DNA of 64,000 bases from Bursaphelenchus xylophilus (lineage: Eukaryota; Nematoda; Chromadorea; Rhabditida; Aphelenchoididae). Every line of letters starts with the position of its first letter. Within the stretch, counting starts at the first letter, position 1. The translations under genes and the position numbers were made by a program. A model generated the notes under the pieces. That model did no database searches. It saw only the letters and a program-made list of their open reading frames with translations, and was not told the origin of the DNA. Where the stretch lies: the NCBI GenBank assembly GCA_904066235.2, contig CAJFCV020000005.1, positions 6,257,501-6,321,500 on the forward strand, given 5' to 3'. Shown one piece after another: positions 37,301-47,600 of this stretch.

Positions 37301-37751
37301 CGTGAGTTTCATCTGTCAAACGCTAACTTCATTTTAGCAACCAGCGGAAAAATCACAATTGTCCCAGCTGGAGCTACTGGTACTGTAGTGACTGAAGGCT
37401 CAGCGGCTAAATCCAAATCATCCAAATCTGCTAAAGCGCCACAGTTCCTGCAGAAACTTACCTCAATTAATGCTCGGCCTGGAGAGAATGTCAAATTAGT
37501 TGCCGAATTTGATGGCGAACCTGCTCCGAATGTAACATGGAACTTCAATGGAAAAGCTTTAACCGCTGCACATAAGGTATATCATATGCCAATTTTTTCA
37601 AACTCTTTTGCAGGCGACCCAAGAAGGCAACAAAGCCATTCTTGAATTGACTCGTGTGTCCGCCCAAGCTGCTGGAACTTACACTTGTGTTCTCAAGAAT
37701 GCCAGTGGTACTGCTCAATCCGAGGCCAAGCTCAACCTCCAAAGTAGGTAG
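19388..37751 (+). CDS. ketn-1: Kettin: giant muscle protein with about 33 Ig domains
   Basis: Structural protein binding actin and alpha-actinin at the Z-disc/dense body and I-band edge. Twenty-nine exons; the largest are 22533-23450, 26190-26921, 28054-30537, 30578-31304, 31342-35089, 35330-36252 and 36298-37070. They sum to 14,382 nt with consistent phases (about 4,793 aa). About 33 Ig domains can be counted, each with the W..DG/NG core and the DSGxYxC or DAGxYxC signature. From about 26 kb to 34 kb they are separated by kettin linkers built on ILxDTQHEESWxxIQELEAP. Exon 22533-23450 is a Pro/Gln-rich spacer without Ig folds, and 35490-36250 is a charged spacer. Start: ATG at 19388, MPFKTPLGEREVNV, the first Met before Ig 1. 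End: TAG at 37749; the alternative is splicing at GTAGGT (37743) to TTTCAG at 37905, with a stop near 37977. No kinase or FN3 domain. Confidence 0.93.
21075..22532 (+). other. Large kettin intron 8 (1.46 kb)
   Basis: Flanked by AAAA|GTAAGC and TTTTCAG|GTCC. It carries copy 2 of the short dispersed repeat (about 22348-22395) and a GC-richer stretch at about 21280-21760 with open frames on both strands but no recognisable protein. It could hold an internal promoter or an alternative exon; nothing directly shows that. Confidence 0.5.
22533..23450 (+). other. Pro/Gln-rich spacer exon of kettin (306 codons)
   Basis: One exon encodes a spacer rich in Pro, Gln, Arg and Tyr (for example PQRQQSRKPESPAPVPKQ) with no Ig signature, lying between Ig 3 and Ig 4. 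It replaces what would be a simple linker. Low sequence complexity suggests a disordered, possibly elastic segment. Confidence 0.75.
23503..24274. repeat. Long inverted repeat (foldback element) in kettin intron 9
   Basis: The left end TTTTTTGATGTAGTTTTGTC at 23503 (continuing AAACACATCATG) matches the right end in reverse complement (TTTTTTGATGTCGTTTTGTC, 24274 downward). The two arms stay alignable inward with divergence: ATTGACAAAAATTATGGGAT near 23643 pairs with ATCCCATGTTTTTTGTCAAT near 24060. About 770 bp, noncoding, AT-rich. Interpreted as a decayed foldback/MITE element. Confidence 0.75.
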
Positions 37752-38595
37752 ACTGGTCGCCTATGCCCAGCCAACTCCAACTCGTTATTGTTCTACAGTA
37801 CAAGCATGTTTTCCTTGTTGTGCTTCTCTCCTCTCCCTAAAGCGCGTTTTTTGTAACTGTACTGCCTAACTGCTTGCCGTCTTTGTGCGTATATTATAAT
37901 TTCAGTCGGTATTTTACATCACCAGAAACACCCAACAGACGCGATTATGCTGCATCGTGTCTGTAATAGTTGAAAAGAGAAGTCCGGATTGACTTCTGCC
38001 CGACTCAAATACTCTTCTTTATACAGTCTTCACGCGGTCATTACATCTAGAAATACCCATATAATCCTAAGTATTTAAACAATAGCCCTTAGGCTATTTT
38101 CAGGGCCATTATTTAAAGTCGCCTTTAGATTATCCAAGTCTTCAGCTTTATGTCAAGTTCTTTCACAAATACGAAAAGGTATTCGAATAAAAGTTTTGTA
38201 ATCTGAAAACTAGAAGGAAAATGTAATCCCAAAGGTAAGTTCTGACGCACGTCAAGCCAAAATAAGGTGGCGATTCGAAACTTTCTTCCTCCTTCTTCAA
38301 ATTCTTCCGCAGACACTCCGCCGATTTTCCTAAAGGTTTTTTTCTGGAGCTGATTGTGAGATTTGCCATTTTGAACCGATTCAATTTTAAAAATAAGTTG
38401 AATTGACCTTTCTTTTTTTCTGTCTATGCCTCCCCAAAGTTAAAAAAATTATTTTTGAGCCGAAACCGCTCAAACTTCAATAATGCTGATTTCGAAAATC
38501 ATGCTCATTTTTTATCGTCTCTTTTTTCTTGTATCGTACTGCTAAAAAGTAGGTTTTTGAAATATTTTCTAAAAATACTCGATTTACAATGTAAA
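37752..38595. other. Kettin 3' flank
   Basis: The first 200 bp hold the 3' UTR, or a possible extra terminal exon starting at 37906 after a good TTTCAG; it reads about 23 codons to a stop. A short minus-strand frame (about 38190-38370, beginning MANLTISSRKKPLGKSA) looks somewhat protein-like but has no recognisable family or convincing splice pattern. The rest is AT-rich. Confidence 0.4.
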
Positions 38596-38787
38596 GATGG
38601 TGACATACGCATTAAATCTCTGTTAGGCCTCTAGACAAGAAATACGCAATTCTTCTCTGACAAGGAAAGTATTATTTTATGGGGGCTCCTACTTTTGGAC
38701 GAAACATACCTCAAAAAATTCGTGTGATCACGCTGATCAAAGATATATTTAGCTTAGAATGAAGCGCCTCTTGCGCGTCCCGACATT

Positions 38788-38897
38788 TCGGGTCAGGGAC
38801 AACTCGGGTCAACGACAACTCGGGTCAACGACAACTCGGGTCAACGACACTTCGCGTGAACGACACCTCGGGTCAACGACATTTCGGGTCAACGACG
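38788..38897 (+). repeat. Tandem array of a 13-base unit (CGGGTCAACGACA), left arm
   Basis: About seven imperfect copies of CTCGGGTCAACGACA-type units. The inverted partner array (TGTCGTTGACCCG) lies at about 39424-39510. Confidence 0.8.
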
Positions 38898-39423
38898 CCG
38901 TTTAATATTTTCGCTTCGGGACTTGGAAAAAAGAATTTTTTGGTGAATTTGAAAAATTTTTGGAATTTTTTCGTTTCGGGACTTGGGAAAAGGAATTTTT
39001 TGGAGAATCTGAACGAAATTTTGAAGTTTTTTTGTTTCGGGACTTGGGAAAAAGAATTTTTAGAGGTTCGTTCTGAATGTTACGATTTTATTTTACATAA
39101 GACACAAATGTTATTCTGGAATTTTTTAGATAAATAGTTATTTTAGGTCGTAATTGAGGTTTATTTAAAAATTTTTTTATGGATATGATTTTTTTATTTT
39201 CTCGTCGCTTATACACTATTTTCCTAACAAAAATTAAAAAAATAAACCTCAATTCTCCAAAAAATCCTTTTTCCCACGTCCCGAAGCGAAAACATTTCAA
39301 AAATTTGTTCAAACTCTCCAAAAAATTCCTTTTCCCAAGTCCCGAAACGAAAAGATTTCAAAAATTTATTCAAACTCTCCAAAAAATTCTTTTTTCCCAG
39401 TCCCGAAGCGAAAATATTAAACG

Positions 39424-39510
39424 GTATCGTTGACCCGAAATGTCGTTGACCCGAGGTGTCGTTGACCCGAGTTGTCGCGACCCGAGTTGTCCCTGACCCG
39501 AAATGTCGTA
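39424..39510 (-). repeat. Tandem array of the same unit, right arm (inverted)
   Basis: About five or six copies of TGTCGTTGACCCGA-type units, reverse complement of the left-arm array. Confidence 0.8.
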
Positions 39511-39596
39511 GCGCCGTTTCTTGAGTTTCTAAGGCGCAATAAATCAGTCTTGGCACAAAAATTTATTTTTCAGACCTTCAACTTCAAAAAAGATTT

Positions 39597-39679
39597 AGGC
39601 GACAAGGGGAATCGAACCCGCGCGGCATCCGCCCTCTTGATTTCTAGACTGTGCCACTAGCCACTCAGCCACGCCGCTC
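39597..39679 (-). repeat. tRNA-derived repeat, copy 1 (in foldback element)
   Basis: Read on the minus strand it has a good A box (TGGCTGAGTGGC) and a B box (GGTTCGATTCC) at tRNA spacing, and ends close to where an acceptor stem would close. The acceptor stem pairs poorly and no clean anticodon stem forms, so it is a tRNA-like relic rather than a functional tRNA. It is preceded on the plus strand by the lead GTTTCTAAGGCGCAATAAAT shared with the copies at 55 kb. Confidence 0.65.
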
Positions 39680-40174
39680 TCTTCCGGAAGAAGAGACCGA
39701 CCGCGCTTTTACTCGTATGGCTTTTTTGCAATGCCTGCGCCTTTTGATGAAAAATTTAGGCAGTTTTTGAGCATTTTCGACCAAAATGGGCAGCTAATTT
39801 TTATGCATTCTTGATCAGCACAATCTTTCGGATTTTTTGAGATATGTTCCGTCTAATCGTAGGAACTCCCATAAAAGTATTTTCCTTGTGAGCAGAGAAA
39901 AAAAGAAAAAATCGTCACGGGGATGGCTGAAATTTGCGCAACAGTGCGCAATGTCACGTAATTTGAGACACGAATTGCGCATTTGTTGTCTAGAGGCCTA
40001 GCAGACAAGAAATCGCAGTTTCTGGCCACGACACCCGATTTGATGCGTATGTCACCATCCGTTTCGATGGCGCTGATTTTGAAAAAAGGAACTTTCTATT
40101 GATTGCATATATGGTACTATTTTCCGGTTAGGGGTCTCTTTGGATGGCTTTCCCAGCACGACTAAAGCCATATA

Positions 40175-41422
40175 CAGGGTGCGCCAAAAATATTGGGACT
40201 AATATTTTTACTTGCCCTGCGGGCTGTAATGGTACAAGAGCGAAGTGGTCGCTTGTGCAAACGTGTAATGCTCCCAAGAATCCATCTTCAAAGTTTCAGA
40301 CAGAGTAGTCCCATACGACACCTGTTCTGCCATTATAAGTGCTCACAACCAAGGCCCCTGAGACACGGACCCCAAAATGGTTAAAATTGGTAACACTAGC
40401 TTTACCGTTGCATGCTATGGGCAGAAATTCACTTTATATGACAGAGTAGCGGTCGCTTTTTATACACTAAAAATGATTTTTCCTAATAATGACGATTATA
40501 CCTTTTACAGCCTGTCAAAGTCGGTCTCAAAACGCGCCGTTATCCAGAAAACTTCCATAAAATCAATGATTTTTATGTAGAAGTTGCAATGTATGATTCC
40601 CAGCATATTAGGCATCAGAGATACTTTTATAAGAACAACGAGAGTCTGACTAGTCGTCTTTGAAAAATTAATTTTTTATCTTCTGCCTCTGGGGGATGAA
40701 ATAGTGACTACAGCGGTAGAGTTTACTCTAGGGTTGCTCGTCAAGTGAGTTTGGACTGAAGAACGCTAAAAGTTATTCGGTTATGTCAGCGTGTATCCCG
40801 AATGCAGCGTTGCGTCGATTTTTATGCTCAAATACTTTCCAACTTGTAGTAAACTGCCAAAATCTATCAAGTTTCAAAGGACCGTGCCTCCAATCCGCAC
40901 CGTAAAGTTTTTTCAATACAGAAACTGTCCCCTTGTAGGTGCAGATTTGCTTTTACAGTATAACAATTCCCAATGTACACGCTCCATAGCCACAAAATTT
41001 TAGATCAACACGGCGATACTATGGTATTGAGATCGTTAAAAACATAAAAATCCGAACTTTCGGGAATTTTTTTAGTTTTTGCGACCAGCGCCGCCAGATC
41101 GGTTGTCAACCATGATTACGCACACTGTTACGAAGTGAATAGCATGTGATTTATACACAATCAATTTGAAGAACCTTACTTTCCTTTAGCGGAAATAATG
41201 GGCAAATTGATTTCCCGGTCATCCATTTGAAAAGATAATTTTGGTCCCCTAAAAACTTTTGATTATTTTTTCAAGTTGTCAATAGGCCCCAACCCTGGCA
41301 TTACCGTTGCTGTATAGCACGATAGTTACCCTTGCTAAAAGGCCTAAAATTTTTAATTTCTAGGCAAGCCGAAAGAAGCTACACGGAATTGATTTTTGTC
41401 CCAATATTTTTGGCGCACCCTG
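40175..41422. mobile_element. Tc1/mariner-type transposon, apparently non-autonomous
   Basis: The terminal inverted repeats CAGGGTGCGCCAAAAATATT (40175, continuing GGGAC) and the exact complement ending at 41422 are flanked by TA on both sides (40173-40174 and 41423-41424). The 1,248 bp interior has only short open frames with no recognisable DDE transposase, so it is a deletion derivative or a decayed copy. Confidence 0.85.
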
Positions 41423-41424
41423 TA

Positions 41425-41649
41425 ATAGTTTGACACTGAAACTGAACTTGGCAGTGCCTTTACGTTCTCAAAATATGGTGCGCGTTTTTTACATTGTTGG
41501 TCATCAAATCCCATAAATTTTATTTTATGTTTTATTTGTTACGAAATCTAAATCGGACTAAGAAAAGACAAAGAGAAGAAACCCCCTCCCTCCCCGCTGG
41601 TGTGTCACCGGCCCCGTGACGTTGTAGGTGTAAGCGTAGTCGAAATCGG
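41425..41649. other. Spacer between the mariner element and the titin 3' end
   Basis: AT-rich with a short C-rich patch (CCCCCTCCCTCCCCGC near 41582). It probably contains the titin 3' UTR (minus strand). No gene seen. Confidence 0.4.
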
Positions 41650-44600
41650 TCAAAGTGGTGGATTGCAAAGTTCTTCGACGTGTTGACCTTTAAAATTAGA
41701 TAAAAATTAGTATAATATGTAAGTTAAAATTGAGCAGCAATCGATCCAAGTTTCAAATGATAGTAACGTTGAGCAGCAGATCTTGGACGTGGATATCATA
41801 CAGTAGTTGTCGGCAAAAGATGCAAATTTGATAGATCTCGGCCTTCGGATGGGGGATTTCTCTAGACAGAAAATTACAATAGAAACAAACTACAACTACT
41901 TTTACAATCTGAAATCTGAAAGAGCAAGCAAGACAGATGTATGTAATACATGCAAATGCAAAATATGTTATTCGATTCATTGTGGTTCCTGAAAATAATA
42001 GTATGTTATGCAAGACAAGGATTCAAAATATTCTTCTGTACATAAAGATTGCCGTTGGTGTACATGGTACGGACAACACACATATGGAGGACTGAAACGA
42101 CTAAATGAACACATTGGACTAACAAACAGACATAAAAAAATTCCAGTAATACTTACAGTTTAAAATAATTTTGAAACTGCTTAGATCTTCACCGAATGGA
42201 TTCCTCAAGGTGCACAAATACTCTCCTTGAGACGATTTGTCCTCCAAATAAACGGACAACTGGGTACTGGTTGGTGTGGTTTCGATGTAAAGATTATCTT
42301 TCTGTTGGAGTAGTTTGCTTCCCTTGAACCAGCAAACCTTGGGAATGGGGTCACCCTCAAATTCACAGGATACTGTAGCCGTGTCCCCAATCGAGCAGCT
42401 AATTGATGACGGCAATTTCCTGGTGAAATTGGGCGATTTGCCAGCCCTAAATAAAAAAGCGTTATAGAATAACTTTTTCGACAACAAACCCAAGAAGGTA
42501 ATCTTAAAATAATTTACCTTGACTTTACGTTGTCCTGAAGATTTACAATGAACTCGGCTTCAGCCAGTCCAACGTTGTTCATGGCCAACAATTTGTAGAT
42601 TCCTTCGTCATATTTCTCCAATTCATGTAATCGCATTGTATGTTTGTTCGTAACATTAAACATCTCGTGTTTTTCGCTGGCTAAGAGCTGTTTTTCCTTG
42701 TGATACCAAGAAATGACGGCTTCGGAGCCGGAGGATTCGGCTACAAGTTCTACGGAAGAGCCGGGGGTTCCATGAATAACAGGTGTCAATGCATTAAGCA
42801 CGGGATGTTTTTGAACGAGTGGGGACTTGATAGTGTCCCTGATAGTTACTTGAACTTTCCTTGTCGCCAATCCGTGTGCGTTTTCAGCGACGCAGAGATA
42901 TTCCCCAGAATCCTCAGGGAATGGGTCGGCAATTGTTAAGGTAATTTTTTCTTTATTACGGCCGTATTTGAATCCATGACCATCTTCGAGAGTGACATTT
43001 TCATGCAGCCATTTGAAGGTAATTGGATCAACACCTAAAACATTACGTATATAAATTAAACGTCTTTTATACAATTTTATCCAATTTTCACTGTTGTTTT
43101 TTACGTACCCTGAAGAAGAGCAGTCTCGATAGTTAACGGCGTCCCATCGACCACCTTCTGGTAACTGGCCTTCGTTTCCCGAAATTTGGGAACATTGGTG
43201 TTGAGATCGTCTGGCCGTGTCACTTCCAGATATGTCTGGGTCTGAATCTTTCCTGAGGGGTTTTCTGCAACACAGACAATAGTTCCTTCATCGGTTGGAG
43301 ACAAGGAAACAAAGCGGATTGTAGCGGATTCCCCGTCGAAGAACATCTGACACTTATTTCTCTGGGGTACCAATGTGGTCCCATTTCTCTGCCAAGTGAT
43401 ACTGGGGGCTGGGTAGCCGGCTACACTGCATTCCATTGTAAATTCCTCTCCGACGTTGGCCTAAATTGAAGAAATTGCAATACTATCAGAATGTAAAGTA
43501 AGACAAAATTTTCAAAAATTTTCTTTTGCAAAAATTGTTTACATATTTATAACATCCAGCTCCCCACGAAATTACCTTTTGTCTTCCCGGCAAAACCTCA
43601 ATGAAAGAGACAGGCACTGGCTGTTTCTTCAGGCGTTTCTTTAGGTCAGAAACAGGACTTTCATCACTCGGTATAACGATTAACTGTGTCGTGAATGTAG
43701 CCAACCCATTGTGATTCGTGGCCGTGCAGTTGTAGAAGCCTTGGTCAAACGAACTTAACTGATGCACTTCGAGGAAATAGAGGTCCCCGTCGTTGTAAAT
43801 TGAGAATTTGTTACCGGTCTCTAAAATCACTCCATTCTTGTCCCAGCGAACATCGGGGATTGGGTTTCCACTGATGGCGGCTTTAAGACGTAACGACTTG
43901 GCTTCCTCAATTTCTGTTTTTGGCTTGGGTTTTACAAAGAATTTGGGAGCACAGGGCTCCTTATTCCGCAAGGCGATGGTCTTCCCGATTTCGGCCAATG
44001 CTAAATAATAGCGGGATAATTACATTGGACGTCACTTACTGGTATTGGGACGTTGATGTTGTGGTGTGTAGTCCGTTTGTTCTTCATTTTCATTACTCAA
44101 ACGGGCCACCAAGGATCCGGTCAATGCCTTAGGGTCGTCTTGGTTGCGCTTTTCGAACAGTTTGTGTCTCCGTTCTTAAAATGCGGTTGTTTAGAATTTA
44201 TGTGTTTTTTATGACATTTCTCAAGATACTCAGTCGTTTGATACTCAATGCTCCGAAAGGACTTACTTCTCGGTTGAAGCTTTCCGGCGACCGCCGCTAC
44301 ATCTCCGGCCGCCACTTCAATGTCTTGAAGTCCGACTACAAAGTCCGGGGCCGCGCCTTTTCTCTTCACATTCAGTCTGGGCTCTTTCATCTCTTCCCGT
44401 TCTGACATTAATTGAAATAATGGGCTTAACGGCGATTTTAATGGGGATTTCATAGGTTGAGGGCTTGGAGGATTCAGACCCGGCATCACATTCAAGATGG
44501 CTTCTGAATACACTTCTCCATGACTGCTTGTAACCTTAACTGAGTAACTTCCAACGTCCGAGACTTTGGTAGGGTAAATAAGGAGTTCATAAAAGAAGGG

Positions 44601-47600
44601 TTTAGGTTGACGGATCTAAAATTGAATTTATGACGTATACATACGTTCCCTTCTGATCACTTACCTGTCGTCGGTGATCCTCGGCAATTTTCTTTCCACT
44701 GTGTGACCACTCTATGCTTTGTGGTGTTCCCACGATTTGTATTCTAAAACAAGACTTTCCTCCGACCGCCACATTAATATCTTTCAAAGGTTCGATTATT
44801 CTTGGAGCGCCAATTTCACCTTCTCCATCGCTGACAATTAGTTTGGCTGAGGTGACAGACGAGCCTTCTTTATTTCTAGCAGTACATTGATACGTTCCTT
44901 CCTGTGTTTTTACAGCGGCATCTGTTCTGATCTCATAGATTCCTCCATTCTTCACAGATTTCCATCCGTTTTTTCCAGATTCCAATATCTGCTTGTTTCC
45001 GTGATTGTCAATGAAAATCCAGGACACCGTTGGTTCGGGATTCCCGGTGACTTGACAGTTAAAACTGGCGCTCATCCCAATCTTCACGGCGGTTTCTTTA
45101 AGCTCGGCCGTGAATATTGGTGATTGCTCATTGCCAGTGCTTTTGAAAGACGCTGAAAAGAAGTTGAAATCTTGATGACAAAACTTACTTCTCTTCTTCA
45201 CTTTGAGTCGCGTATCTGATTGGACTTGGCCATGCTTATTTACGGCCAAACAAGAAAACAAACCCGCGGTTTTAAGAATGGCACATTCTATCAGAAGAAC
45301 ATATTCTCCGTCGCCGGAGACACGGGTGTGATAAGACCGATTGGTTCTAGCGATTTCCTTCCCATCTTTCAACCATTTAACCGTAGCTGTCGGGTATGCG
45401 TTGACCCTGGCATGGAGTTCAATCGGAGTTCCCTCGGAAACCGAGGCTTCTTCTGGTGGTCTGACAATGAACTCTGGTTTATTGGTATCACTTTCTCCGG
45501 CTACTAAATGGGAATCGGCCCCACTCTCAGTGGCAATCATCAGTGCACACTCAGAAGTTGCTGATCCCTTAGGATTTGTGATGGTAATCTGCAAAAGGGA
45601 GAGGTAATTAAGAAGAGAAACCCTACCATGTAATTCCCTGCATCACTCATAGTCACATCATATAGCTTTAGTGCGTATACATTGTTTGCTTGAACGAGTT
45701 TCAACCGTTTGCTTGCTTGAACGACTTTTCCGTCCTTTTCCCATATTACACTAGGTGTTGGCACGGCATCGATACTGCATTTGAGAGAAACATTTTCTCC
45801 GAAAATGGCAGTTTTATCATGCAATGGATGTAAGAATGTAGGGGCAACCAAAGACTCGGTCTCGTCTAAATCTTTTTAGTAAGAATATTTTGATTGAAAC
45901 CCACCCTTTGTGACTTTTAGTTCGGCTGAAGAATGAATATCACCGTAAATGTTTTTAGCAATGGCGGTGTAGACCCCCGCGTTTGCAACGGTGACATTTT
46001 TGATCGTCAAAGAGTGAGTTTCATCATTTGATGACGCTGAAATCAGCATTGATTCCACAACGGCACTTCCGTTGAATAGCCATTGCACCGTCGGATTCAA
46101 GGCACCTTTGACTTTACAGGTAAACAGGGCATCTTCTCCTTCCATTACTGTAGTATCTTTGATGGGAACGTCGAATTCGGGCATATTGGGTGGGTATTCT
46201 TCCGAACCGTTCGTCCGTTCCACGTTTAATTTAGCAGTGGATTTTACTTCGCCATATTTGTTTGAAGCGATGCATTCATAGACACCGGCATGAGATTGAC
46301 TGGCTTCGAAAACTTTCAAGATAGCCAATCTTCCATCAAAGTATGTCCTTAGGGCCTTTTCGTCTTCGATCAATTCTTTGTTGTGGTACCATTGGACTTT
46401 AGGTGTTTCAGCTGAGTCAAATTCACATTCGAATATGATTCTGTTTCCTTCATGGACATTCGAATCGACCAATGATCGGGTCAACTTTGGAGCCTGGCTA
46501 GTAATTGCTGGCTTTTCGGAAACTTCTTTGTCTGTTACCACTTTCACACTGCAGTGGGTGAAGTCCCTTCCATATCCGTTCTCGGCCTCACATGAATATT
46601 CTCCAGCATCTCCATCGTTGACATTGATAATATTTAATCTGACCACTCCTCTTCTGTCCGTGTACTGAACAAGCCGATGGTTGGCGATGATTTTGAGTCC
46701 ATCCTTGAACCATGTGATGGTGGGTTGCGGCTTTCCTGAGGCCTTGCAAACCAAGGATAACTCCCGTCCCTTTTCGATGGTAGAATTGTATAGCAATTCC
46801 TCAAACTTTGGCGCCCTTTGAGCGTCGTTTGGTTTGGCTAAACAGCATTTAATTAGTTTTGATGAGAGCTTACGTTGAATGTAAAGAACACCGGATGATC
46901 TGACTGTGCCGAATCTGTTTTTGGCAACACATGTGTAGATTCCGGAATGTGAAAGCTTGGCTTCGGGAATGTTTAGGGTGGCGATTCCATTGTCGTACTG
47001 TAGAATATAAAGTGGAAATTCGTTATAACCTACCTTGAAGTTAGCAAATGTAACCAATTCGTCATCCTTGAACCATTCAATTTTTGGTGGTGGTATTCCG
47101 GTAACAGTACATACCAGATTAATCTCTGAAGCTTCGGGAAGCTCTCTGACTGGCAACAAAGGCAGTCTTACGATCGGCGCTTGGGTTTCGTCTTCGTTTT
47201 CCTTGATCGCTTTTTTATCTAAATTTAATTTCAACCCTTTTATATGAATTTTACCTGTTATTGTTATCTTTGATTTGGTGACGGCCTTGCCATTAACATT
47301 CTTTGCCACACACTCGTACTCTCCGGCATTCGAGGTCGTTGTCTCTAGAATTGTCAGCATGTGGGAGTTGATGTTATCCACAATTCGGTAGTCTCCACTG
47401 TTTGACAACTTCTCGCTGTCCTTATACCAGGTTATCTTGGGAGTTGGTTTCCCGCGGACGATCGTTTTTAGCATCACCATGCATCCAGAAACATATGATT
47501 GATCTTCCAATTCGGTCTGCAAACAATATTTGAATTAAATATTAGGGATTTTTAAAGTCGTAATTTTTACAAAACCTTACGGTAAAAGAAGGAGGGGTGT

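Larger units (their letters stand above)
38596..40059. mobile_element. 1.46 kb foldback element with nested satellites and a tRNA-like segment
   Basis: Outer ends GATGGTGACATACGCA (38596) and TGCGTATGTCACCATC (40059) are inverted repeats. Moving inward both arms share CTCTAGACAAGAAATNCGCA, CAAGGAAAGTA...ATGGGGGCTCC (left) with its complement GGAACTCCCATAAAAGTA (right), arrays of the 13-base unit CGGGTCAACGACA in inverted orientation (about 38788-38895 and 39424-39510), and repeated TTCGGGACTTGGGAAAA units (about 38915-39060 and 39265-39410). The centre is near 39150-39230. No transposase frame is present. It would fold into a near-complete hairpin. Confidence 0.8.

Noticed and set aside
38788..39510. 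CRISPR-like array
   Set aside because: The short repeats are contiguous, with no spacers, mirrored in an inverted repeat, in a eukaryotic genome.
39597..39679. Functional tRNA gene
   Set aside because: A and B boxes are present, but the acceptor and anticodon stems pair poorly and the unit sits inside repeated elements with diverged copies.
40193..41003. Short frames in the mariner-like element as a transposase
   Set aside because: All are under 75 codons, with no DDE/D or helix-turn-helix pattern I can see.
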